Source of the DNA: Candidatus Bathyarchaeota archaeon
Lineage (GTDB): Archaea > Thermoproteota > Bathyarchaeia > TCS64
Direction: 5' to 3'
Assembly (NCBI GenBank): GCA_937877765.1
Contig: CALGBN010000397.1
Coordinates: forward strand, 1 to 5,218
Length of the DNA stretch: 5,218 nucleotides
Below the pieces are notes generated by a model. It made no database searches and was not told where the DNA came from. It was given only the letters and a program-made list of their open reading frames with translations. Positions 1-5,218 of the stretch are shown in pieces (position 1 is the stretch's first letter; the number at the start of each line of letters is the position of its first letter). The position numbers and the translations under genes were made by a program.

Positions 1-200
1 ACGCGGCCTCTGCGGTCACAGATGAGGCCCCGCCCGGGGATTTCCTCGACGACGCGTAGGCTGTTCGCTTCCGATTTTTCCCGGTATTCTTCGCTGTGAA
101 TGATCTGCAGTTGAATCAGGCGGAAGCAAAGGATGGCGAACAGGATTGAACTCACTGCCATCAAAACGCGCAGGCGAGCATTTAAACTGTAATCAGCCAC
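1..200 (-). CDS. mrdA: Penicillin-binding protein 2 (peptidoglycan transpeptidase), N-terminal fragment
   Basis: PBP2 is the transpeptidase that cross-links peptidoglycan during side-wall elongation, working with RodA and MreBCD at the cytoplasmic membrane. Only the first 66 codons are present; the gene runs off the left edge. The minus-strand translation shows a short basic N-terminus, one membrane anchor at about residues 11-33 (RVLMAVSSILFAILCF onward), then the family signature just after the anchor: an EEYRE segment at about 37-41 and PGRGLICDRRGR at 55-66, matching the PRGLIYDRNG motif of class B PBPs. I chose the GTG at 200-198 as start because it keeps the whole anchor. It lies inside the last codons of mreD, giving an 8-base overlap typical of translational coupling. 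The in-frame ATG at 161-159 would cut into the anchor. The catalytic transpeptidase domain lies outside the window. Confidence 0.87.
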   Translation of the reverse strand, partial: MADYSLNARLRVLMAVSSILFAILCFRLIQLQIIHSEEYREKSEANSLRVVEEIPGRGLICDRRGR

Positions 201-678
201 GTCCCTTTTTCTCTTTGAATTGCGCGAAGGGTGTGAGCACCCATATTAAGCCCAGTGCCCAAGTATAGATAATCCCGGGTAGGGTGGAAGTCAGCAGCGG
301 TTTAGTCCACCCGATTATATTCCAGGGTTCCCGGAAGTAATAAAAGACTCCGAAGGAGACGACTGCACCCAAAGCCAGCGTAATCAGGTATCTCAACTGA
401 GTCTTGGTTCGGCCGGAACCGATCTGTCCGCTGATAAATCCTGACAGAGAATAGGCCAGGGCACCGAGACCGGTGGGACCCCCGCTGATTGTATCTAAGA
501 GAAATCCCAGGCAAAAACCCCAGATAACGCCGGCGGTGGGTCCTGCAGCGAGGGCTCGCCCGACAATGAAAAGCACAATCAAATCGGGCTTGATGCCTTG
601 AATGGTAACGATGTTTAAAAGGGTGATTTGCAGCAGGATAAAGAGCAGTCCAGTTAGCAAAACCTTAATCTGGCTCAT
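193..678 (-). CDS. mreD: Rod shape-determining protein MreD
   Basis: MreD is a small integral membrane protein of the elongasome that links MreC and the cytoskeletal MreB to the PBP2/RodA synthase. The 161-residue product has normal family length and is almost wholly hydrophobic, with about five or six membrane segments (near residues 6-27, 31-45, 48-64, 70-87, 97-114 and 130-149). It ends in a basic cytoplasmic tail (KEKKGRG). Family marks are KPDL at 30-33 and the GFLLDTISGGPTGLGALAY stretch at 58-76, with its conserved Asp62, Gly and Pro. The ATG at 678-676 forms an ATGA overlap with the mreC stop. No Shine-Dalgarno sequence precedes it (the upstream bases are CCTCC-rich), so translation is probably coupled to mreC. 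The stop lies inside the start of mrdA. The order mreC-mreD-mrdA supports the assignment. Confidence 0.92.
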   Translation of the reverse strand: MSQIKVLLTGLLFILLQITLLNIVTIQGIKPDLIVLFIVGRALAAGPTAGVIWGFCLGFLLDTISGGPTGLGALAYSLSGFISGQIGSGRTKTQLRYLITLALGAVVSFGVFYYFREPWNIIGWTKPLLTSTLPGIIYTWALGLIWVLTPFAQFKEKKGRG

Positions 679-992
679 GACGGCTCAGCGGAGGAGGAAT
701 TGACGAAAACTATGAAGACTTCTTCCAGGACAGAGAAGTCGACAACCGGTGCGACTTCGACGCGGAGGAAAAGGCTTTCGGGATTTCTATCGGTACGGAC
801 GACCTCTCCCACGGGAATTCCGGCAGGGAATACGCCGTCGAGGCCGGAAGTGATGACTTTCTCTCCTAATTGAACATTCTCAGATACCGGTATGTTCTCC
901 AGCAAGAGACGCTCCCCACCAGCCCAAGCCGTGATTCCGTCCGCACGGCAGTTGGCGAGACGCACAGCAGCTCCCAGATTGCGGTCGAGCAA
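675..992 (-). CDS. mreC: Rod shape-determining protein MreC, C-terminal fragment (5' end lost at junction)
   Basis: MreC is a bitopic periplasmic scaffold of the elongasome that contacts PBP2. Only about the last 105 residues are present. They contain the beta-rich MreC core: LLDRN followed by AAVRL at the start, a RLLLENIP stretch near 29-35, VITSGLDGVFPAGIPVGEV at 46-64 (the most recognisable MreC motif), and FLRVEVAPVVDFSVLEEV at 75-92, then a short variable tail. The TTG at 992-990 is only a formal start. Full MreC proteins are usually about 270-350 residues, with an N-terminal membrane anchor and coiled coil, which are missing here. Upstream of about 992 the frame stays open but no longer resembles MreC, because the DNA there encodes a NuoF-type protein on the other strand. 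The gene is therefore cut by the contig junction rather than being naturally short. The stop TGA overlaps the mreD ATG. Confidence 0.86.
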   Translation of the reverse strand: MLDRNLGAAVRLANCRADGITAWAGGERLLLENIPVSENVQLGEKVITSGLDGVFPAGIPVGEVVRTDRNPESLFLRVEVAPVVDFSVLEEVFIVFVNSSSAEPS

Positions 993-1000
993 GCCCGCGA
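975..1000. other. Probable chimeric junction between two unrelated genomes
   Basis: Left of this point the minus strand encodes MreC down to its LLDRN segment (978-992). Right of it the plus strand encodes NuoF, whose family resemblance begins at IAVEQAREL (from 978). Both genes lose their 5' parts here, and the 15 bases 978-992 fit either protein. Base and codon use also change: G+C-rich bacterial codons on the left, AGA/ATA-rich codons further right. A short shared stretch that let the assembler, or a library chimera, join two molecules would explain this. A real inversion or recombination is possible but less likely, since it would destroy two core genes at once. Confidence 0.75.
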
Positions 1001-2036
1001 ACTCGGACTCCTTGGCGACAACATACTGGGCTCGTCTTTCTCGTTCGATGTGGACATCGCCAGGGGTGGAGGAGCCTTCGTATGCGGAGAAGAAACCGCT
1101 CTGATGGCTGCAATCGAGGGAAAACGAGCCATGCCAACAACGCGACCACCATTCCCATCAACAAAAGGACTCTGGGGTAAACCAACAGCCATCAACAACG
1201 TGGAAACCCTAGCACATGTACCTAAAATAATCAGAGACGGACCGGATAAATTCGCAGAAGTAGGTAGCGAGAAAAGTAAAGGAACCAAGGTATTCTGTCT
1301 CACAGGTGCTATACAGAACAGCGGAGCAGTAGAAGTACCGCTGGGAACAGCACTCAGAACTCTTGTCTTTGATATCGGCGGCGGACCATATGAGGGACGC
1401 AGCTTCAAAGCAGTACAGACAGGTGGACCATCAGGCGGATGCCTATCAGAGGAACACCTAGACCTAGCACTGGATTACGAGTCCCTACAAGCAGCAGGTA
1501 GCATAATGGGAAGCGGTGGAGTAGTCGTAATGGACAATACTAGCTGTACCGTTGATGTCGCCAAGTTCTTCTTAGGCTTCACTACAGCTGAGTCATGTGG
1601 TCAGTGTACGCCTTGCCGTGTTGGTTTGAAGAGGATGCACGAGATACTGGATAGAATAACAAGAGGCGAGGGTAAACTTGAGGACCTTGAACTCCTCAAA
1701 TACATGAGCACAGGCATCATCGACAGCAGTCTATGTGCGCTTGGACGTAGCGCACCAAACCCAGTACTAACTACCATCAAATACTTTGAGGATGAGTATC
1801 TGGCGCATATCAACGAGAAACGGTGCCCAGCAGGCGTATGTGACGCCCTGATCAAGGGCTACCATGTTGATTCTGAGTTATGCAAGAGCTGTGGGATATG
1901 TGTAAAAGAGTGCCCAGTAGGGGCGATTACACAGATTGAACCAGATAAGAAGGCATTGATCAATTCTGATACATGCATAAAATGTGGACAATGTTATACA
2001 GCGTGTCCATTCAACGCGATAAAGGAGGTATGGTAG
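978..2036 (+). CDS. nuoF: NuoF/HydB-type NAD(P)-binding flavoprotein subunit with C-terminal 2[4Fe-4S] domain, N-terminus missing
   Basis: This is the diaphorase subunit that passes electrons between NAD(P)H and iron-sulfur clusters through FMN, in complex I-like hydrogenases and formate dehydrogenases. The open frame begins at an ATG at 870, but its first 36 codons are antisense to mreC; homology starts at IAVEQAREL. Numbering from that ATG, the nucleotide-binding loop GGGAFVCGEETAL is at 66-78, followed by RPPFP and GLWGKPTAINNVET. The [4Fe-4S] motif ESCGQCTPC (Cys243, 246, 249) has its distal Cys289 in SSLCALG. A CPAGVC motif (319-324) leads into a bacterial-type ferredoxin domain with Cys338/341/344/348 and Cys369/372/375/379. 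That C-terminal extension is typical of HydB/HndC rather than of plain respiratory NuoF. The FMN-binding glycine-rich loop and any N-terminal thioredoxin-like domain are missing, so about 200-250 residues are lost at the junction. The TAG stop abuts the fdhA ATG, which indicates one operon and probably one enzyme complex. A NuoE/HydC-like gene would be expected upstream in the true genome. Confidence 0.9.
   Translation: MAVEQARELGLLGDNILGSSFSFDVDIARGGGAFVCGEETALMAAIEGKRAMPTTRPPFPSTKGLWGKPTAINNVETLAHVPKIIRDGPDKFAEVGSEKSKGTKVFCLTGAIQNSGAVEVPLGTALRTLVFDIGGGPYEGRSFKAVQTGGPSGGCLSEEHLDLALDYESLQAAGSIMGSGGVVVMDNTSCTVDVAKFFLGFTTAESCGQCTPCRVGLKRMHEILDRITRGEGKLEDLELLKYMSTGIIDSSLCALGRSAPNPVLTTIKYFEDEYLAHINEKRCPAGVCDALIKGYHVDSELCKSCGICVKECPVGAITQIEPDKKALINSDTCIKCGQCYTACPFNAIKEVW
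2021..2029 (+). promoter_or_regulatory. Ribosome binding site of fdhA
   Basis: AAAGGAGGT lies seven bases before the ATG at 2037 and inside the last codons of the NuoF-type gene. It is close to a perfect Shine-Dalgarno sequence. It fixes the fdhA start at 2037 and shows that the host, archaeal or bacterial, uses Shine-Dalgarno initiation for genes inside operons. Confidence 0.8.
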
Positions 2037-4730
2037 ATGTCAGTAGAACTAACCATAGACGGAACAAGAGTCACAGGCAAGAAAGGACAAACCATACTCG
2101 AAGTAGCACAAGAAAACAGAATACACATACCCACCCTATGCCACCATTCACTATTACCAACGAATGGAGCATGCAGAATATGTGTAGTGGATATTGGACG
2201 TAAAGACAGACTTGAGGCAGCCTGTACCACACCAATCACAAACGACATGAAAGTAGAAACCAAGAGCAAACGAGTACTGGACGCGAGACGCCTCAACCTA
2301 GAACTATTATTATCAAATCACCGAGCTGACTGCGTTACCTGTGAACAAGACGGACAATGCATACTACAGGACCTAGCCTATGAGCTTGAACTAGACCTGC
2401 ATAAAACAGCCTTCAAGCCCCAGGATATCGACAAACCAGTTGACGATAGCAGCCCAGCAATCCTCTATGACCCTAACATGTGTGTACTATGTGGCAGATG
2501 CATCTCAGCATGCAACAACATACGCCACCATAATGTGCTCAGCTACAAGAACAGAGGCTACGATACCCTAGTAATTGCTGGACTAGGCGAGCTATTCACC
2601 GACAGCGACTGTGTAAACTGCGGAGAATGCATACAGGTCTGCCCCACTGGTGCATTAACCGAGAAACCAAGCAGGTTCATGGGACGCTGGAAAGAGCTTG
2701 AGATGACCGAGACCACCTGTCCTTATTGTGGAGTCGGATGTACCCTTGAGTTATACACCAAAGACAACACAATAGTCAAGATCAAAGGCAAAGAAGACGC
2801 ATTAGAGAACCAGGGAAGCCTGTGTGTCAAGGGAAGATTCGGATACGACTGGGTGAACAGCCCAGAACGATTAACCACACCACTTGTCAGAGATGATTTC
2901 GGAGAGTTCAGAGAAGCCACATGGGATGAAGCATTGGACCTTGTTGCTGGTAAGCTAGCCGAGGTGAAAGATCAGTACGGGGCTCGTTCAATAATGGGTT
3001 TAGCCTCGGCAAAGTGCACTAACGAGGAAAACTATGTGTTCCAAAAGTTCTTCAGAGCATGTATCGGCACAAACAGTGTAGACCATTGTGCTAGGCTTTG
3101 TCACGCTCCTACTGTCGCTGGATTGGTGAAGGCGTTTGGCTCCGGTGCTATGACAAACAGTATTCAGGAGATGCTGGACACAGACTGTTTCCTCGTTATA
3201 GGCAGCAATACAACAGAGAACCATCCGGTGATCGCGAAATACATCAGGCAAGCGGTTCTTGATAGAGGCGCTAAACTGGTGGTGGCTGATCCACGAAAGA
3301 TAGGATTGGTACGGGATTCGTCTATTTGGCTGCGTCAGCGTGGAGGCACTGATGTCGCGTTATTGAATGGGTTGATGAATGTGATAATCGAGGAGAACCT
3401 TCACGATGAGGCATTCATAATTGAGCGTACCGAGAACTATGAGGAACTCAAGAACACTGTCGAGAAATATACTCCTGAGCGAGTGGAACGAATAACAGGC
3501 GTCCCAGCGGACAAACTTAGGGAAGCAGCGAGAATGTACGCCAAGGCTGACCGGGCTTCAATCATTTTCAGCATGGGCATCACACAGCACACAACAGGCA
3601 CAGACAACGTACTAAGCACCGCAAACCTCGCAATGCTCACAGGAAACGTAGGCAAACATGGAACCGGCGTTAATCCCCTAAGAGGGCAAAACAATGTACA
3701 AGGAGCCTGTGACCTTGGGGCACTACCAAACGTCTACAGCGGATACCAGAGCGTAGAAGACCCCCTTATAAGGCGCAAATTTGAGGAGGCTTGGGGAGCA
3801 AAACTCGATGAAAGAAACGGGTTGACAATGGTGGAGGCTTTCAACGCCGTAAGTAGAGGCGATGTTCAAGCTATGTACATCATGGGTGAGAACCCCATGG
3901 TAAGTGAGCCAGACCTCACTCACGTTGAGGAGAGTCTCAAGAAACTAGGTTTCCTCGTGGTACAGGATTTGTTCTTAACCGAGACCGCTCAGTACGCTGA
4001 TGTAGTATTACCTTCGTGTAGCTTCGCTGAGAAAAATGGTACCTTCACAAACACAGCTAGACGGGTTCAGATGGTGCGTAAAGCAGTGGAACCCCCGGGT
4101 AATAGCAGGCTTGACTGGCAAATACTCTGCGAAGTCGCCACAAGAATGGGGTACCCCCTGTTTTACGGCTCTTCAGCAGAAATAATGAAGGAGATAGCAT
4201 CAGTAACACCCATCTACGGGGGGATCACTCACGAAAGACTCCAAAAAACAGGGCTACAGTGGCCATGCCCGGTATTCGACCACCCCGGCACCCAGTTCCT
4301 TCACAGACACAAGTTCAGCAGAGGCTTAGGCAGGTTTCATGGTGTAGAGTATAAGCCAGCCGAGGAGTTACCTGATGAGGATTTCCCCTATATGTTGACT
4401 ACTGGTAGGCTGCTTCAGCATTTCCACACTGGCACCATGACAAGAAGAAGCAAGGTACTGGATACGCTGGTGCCTGAGTGTCCAATTGAGATCAACCCCG
4501 CTGATGCGGATTCACTTGGCTTAGCTGATGGAGATCTCGTTGAGGTCTCAAGTAGGCGTGGTACCATTACCGGTAAGACAAGCGTCACGGATAGAAGTGA
4601 TCTTGGGACAGTTTTCATACCTTTCCACTTCGCCGAGGCCGCTGCTAACGTGTTGACTAACCCGGCACTGGACCCCGATAGCAAGATTCCTGAATTAAAG
4701 GTGTGTGCTGTTCGGCTCAGGAAGCCTTGA
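2037..4730 (+). CDS. fdhA: Formate dehydrogenase catalytic (alpha) subunit, Cys-type, with NuoG-like Fe-S N-terminus
   Basis: This subunit carries out reversible formate oxidation to CO2 at a molybdenum or tungsten bis-pterin centre; the protein is soluble, with no signal or Tat peptide. Its 897 residues are normal for NAD-linked, acetogen-type FdhA. In order it has a [2Fe-2S] domain (Cys35, 46, 49, 63) and a NuoG His-Cys3 site (His95, Cys99, 102, 108). A two-[4Fe-4S] ferredoxin domain follows (Cys149/152/155/159 and 192/195/198/202). The catalytic domain starts with its own [4Fe-4S] motif (Cys228, 231, 235, 263) and a following Lys265 matching the electron-relay lysine of E. coli FdhF. The active-site motif is CARLCHAPTV: Cys355 (codon TGT) sits where FdhF has selenocysteine and is followed by the conserved His356. 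RGQNNVQGACDLGALP (549-564) carries the arginine thought to bind formate. A molybdopterin dinucleotide-binding domain occupies about 784-897. Direct contact with the NuoF-type gene suggests an NAD(P)-dependent, possibly ferredoxin-coupled complex for formate use or CO2 reduction. A NuoG-like or other oxidoreductase role is unlikely given Cys355-His356. Confidence 0.94.
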   Translation: MSVELTIDGTRVTGKKGQTILEVAQENRIHIPTLCHHSLLPTNGACRICVVDIGRKDRLEAACTTPITNDMKVETKSKRVLDARRLNLELLLSNHRADCVTCEQDGQCILQDLAYELELDLHKTAFKPQDIDKPVDDSSPAILYDPNMCVLCGRCISACNNIRHHNVLSYKNRGYDTLVIAGLGELFTDSDCVNCGECIQVCPTGALTEKPSRFMGRWKELEMTETTCPYCGVGCTLELYTKDNTIVKIKGKEDALENQGSLCVKGRFGYDWVNSPERLTTPLVRDDFGEFREATWDEALDLVAGKLAEVKDQYGARSIMGLASAKCTNEENYVFQKFFRACIGTNSVDHCARLCHAPTVAGLVKAFGSGAMTNSIQEMLDTDCFLVIGSNTTENHPVIAKYIRQAVLDRGAKLVVADPRKIGLVRDSSIWLRQRGGTDVALLNGLMNVIIEENLHDEAFIIERTENYEELKNTVEKYTPERVERITGVPADKLREAARMYAKADRASIIFSMGITQHTTGTDNVLSTANLAMLTGNVGKHGTGVNPLRGQNNVQGACDLGALPNVYSGYQSVEDPLIRRKFEEAWGAKLDERNGLTMVEAFNAVSRGDVQAMYIMGENPMVSEPDLTHVEESLKKLGFLVVQDLFLTETAQYADVVLPSCSFAEKNGTFTNTARRVQMVRKAVEPPGNSRLDWQILCEVATRMGYPLFYGSSAEIMKEIASVTPIYGGITHERLQKTGLQWPCPVFDHPGTQFLHRHKFSRGLGRFHGVEYKPAEELPDEDFPYMLTTGRLLQHFHTGTMTRRSKVLDTLVPECPIEINPADADSLGLADGDLVEVSSRRGTITGKTSVTDRSDLGTVFIPFHFAEAAANVLTNPALDPDSKIPELKVCAVRLRKP

Positions 4731-4760
4731 TCAATTTTTATAGTAATTATTTTTTATACT
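4731..4760 (+). terminator. T-rich transcription stop region after fdhA
   Basis: Directly after the TGA stop of fdhA the plus strand carries runs of T (4735-4739 and 4750-4755) within an AT-only stretch, and I see no GC-rich hairpin in front. Such T-tracts alone are the usual archaeal intrinsic terminator, whereas a bacterial one would need a stem. The call is an inference from composition and position. Part of the same stretch (4752-4760) could instead act as a TATA-like element. Confidence 0.4.
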
Positions 4761-4765
4761 AGCCT

Positions 4766-4781
4766 TTAGTTAGGTATAAAA
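4766..4781 (+). promoter_or_regulatory. TATA-box-like promoter of the OsmC-family gene
   Basis: TATAAAA at 4775-4781 lies in the only intergenic gap of the plus-strand part, between fdhA and the OsmC-family gene. An archaeal start site about 25 bases downstream would fall near 4801-4806, leaving a leader of only about 7-12 bases before the ATG at 4813. No Shine-Dalgarno sequence is visible before that ATG, which fits a near-leaderless archaeal transcript. As a bacterial promoter it is weaker: I see no good -35 element at the right distance. A second AT-rich element, TATACT at 4755-4760, is an alternative. Confidence 0.45.
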
Positions 4782-4812
4782 CCCGCCGGTTTCCGAATCA
4801 ACTGAAATATCG

Positions 4813-5151
4813 ATGGGATTGATGAGATCAAACGCAAAATGGATCGGCAAGAGTCAGGTACTACTCAACGATGGAAGAGGTCATGAGACCATATGTGACT
4901 TACCTAGCGCCGAGAACGTTGGACCCACCGCCCTTGAGCTATCAGTTATGAGCTACGCGGGATGTATTGTAACAATTTTCAAAATAATCGCTGAGAAAAG
5001 GCGAATCAATTTTGAGAGCCTTGAGGTGGAGGTAGTTGCGGAAAAACCTGATGGGTCCAAAACAATAGAGTCTATAGAGTTTATCACCAAGGTGAAAAGT
5101 GATGCGGATCAGAAATCATTGAAGAAAGTACTTGAACTAACTTCTCTAACA
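4813..5151 (+). CDS. OsmC/Ohr-family protein, C-terminus missing
   Basis: OsmC/Ohr proteins are small cytoplasmic thiol peroxidases acting on organic hydroperoxides; many archaeal and anaerobe members have no tested role. The 113 genomic codons show the family core: GPTALELSVMSYAGC at 37-51, where GP, the LEL helix and Cys51 match the peroxidatic cysteine region, then a long helix (IVTIFKIIAEKRRI) and a beta strand with VEVVAEK at 72-78. The expected second cysteine, in a CPV-type motif, should come immediately after the last genomic codon (Thr113), but the DNA there is adapter. About 20-30 residues are therefore missing, and the apparent ending LSLIHI is an artefact. The start at 4813 is followed by an in-frame ATG at 4822; either could be used, as neither has a Shine-Dalgarno sequence. 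The gene seems to be transcribed separately from fdhA. No specific substrate can be assigned. Confidence 0.85.
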
Positions 5152-5218
5152 CTGTCTCTTATACACATCTGACGCTGCCGACGAATTAGACGGTGTAGAT
5201 CTCGGTGGTCGCCGTATC
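5152..5218. other. Illumina Nextera adapter with i5 index (non-genomic)
   Basis: The sequence from 5152 is the Tn5 mosaic end CTGTCTCTTATACACATCT (5152-5170). It is followed by GACGCTGCCGACGA (5171-5184), the reverse complement of the Nextera read-1 tail. The eight bases ATTAGACG (5185-5192) sit in the i5 index position; their reverse complement CGTCTAAT is, from memory, the standard S510 index. The last 26 bases (5193-5218) are the reverse complement of the P5 flow-cell adapter, lacking only its final three bases. This is untrimmed read-through of a short insert carried into the assembly. It must not be read as genome, as a mobile element, or as part of the OsmC-family gene. Confidence 0.98.

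Noticed and set aside
870..977. N-terminal extension of the NuoF-type protein starting at the ATG at 870
   Set aside because: These 36 codons are antisense to well-conserved mreC sequence and do not resemble any NuoF N-terminus; the extension comes from the chimeric join.
866..1408. Long minus-strand open frame of 180 codons across the junction
   Set aside because: It runs opposite the conserved NuoF-type gene in another phase, is Ser/Pro/Leu-rich, and shows no family resemblance; it is a shadow frame.
4737..4760. Bacterial -35/-10 promoter (TTTATA ... TATACT)
   Set aside because: The two hexamers are only 12 bases apart, too close for a sigma-70 promoter; the T-tract/TATA-box reading fits better.
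1..5151. A new functional link between the elongasome genes and formate dehydrogenase
   Set aside because: The two groups are on opposite strands, both are broken at the joining point, and they differ in codon use; the neighbourhood is probably artificial.
5152..5170. Tn5 mosaic end as a sign of a transposon or insertion sequence
   Set aside because: It is followed directly by the Nextera primer tail, an index and P5 sequence, so it comes from library preparation.

Overview
This window is best read as a composite metagenome contig, not one natural locus. Bases 1 to about 985 carry a bacterial cell-wall elongation cluster on the minus strand. Bases from about 980 to 5151 carry an unrelated anaerobic redox operon on the plus strand. 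Bases 5152 to 5218 are Illumina Nextera library adapter, including an index, not genomic DNA.

Left part (minus strand, in transcription order): the 3' end of mreC, complete mreD, and the 5' end of mrdA (penicillin-binding protein 2). The genes are packed with overlapping stops and starts (ATGA between mreC and mreD; a GTG start inside the end of mreD). This is the usual mreC-mreD-mrdA order of a rod-shaped bacterium. I cannot name the phylum.

Junction: the mreC reading frame and a NuoF/HydB reading frame on the opposite strand both lose their homology at about 978-1000. The first 36 codons of the long plus-strand frame starting at 870 are antisense to mreC and are not a real N-terminus. Two conserved genes cut at the same point, on opposite strands, suggest an assembly or library chimera.

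Middle part (plus strand): the C-terminal two thirds of a NuoF/HydB-type flavoprotein with a C-terminal two-cluster ferredoxin domain. It is followed with no gap by a complete 897-residue formate dehydrogenase catalytic subunit carrying a NuoG-like iron-sulfur N-terminus and cysteine at the active site. Together they would form a soluble formate dehydrogenase linking formate/CO2 to NAD(P) and perhaps ferredoxin. Then come a T-rich stop signal, a TATA-like promoter, and an OsmC/Ohr-family gene cut off by the adapter. Frequent AGA/AGG arginine and ATA isoleucine codons, a T-rich putative terminator and a TATA box about 35 bases before the OsmC start point to an archaeon for this part, without proving it.

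I found no convincing undescribed system. The most important observations are the two artefacts (chimera and adapter), because they create false gene ends. The biology of note is the NAD-linked, Cys-type formate dehydrogenase in a probably archaeal context.
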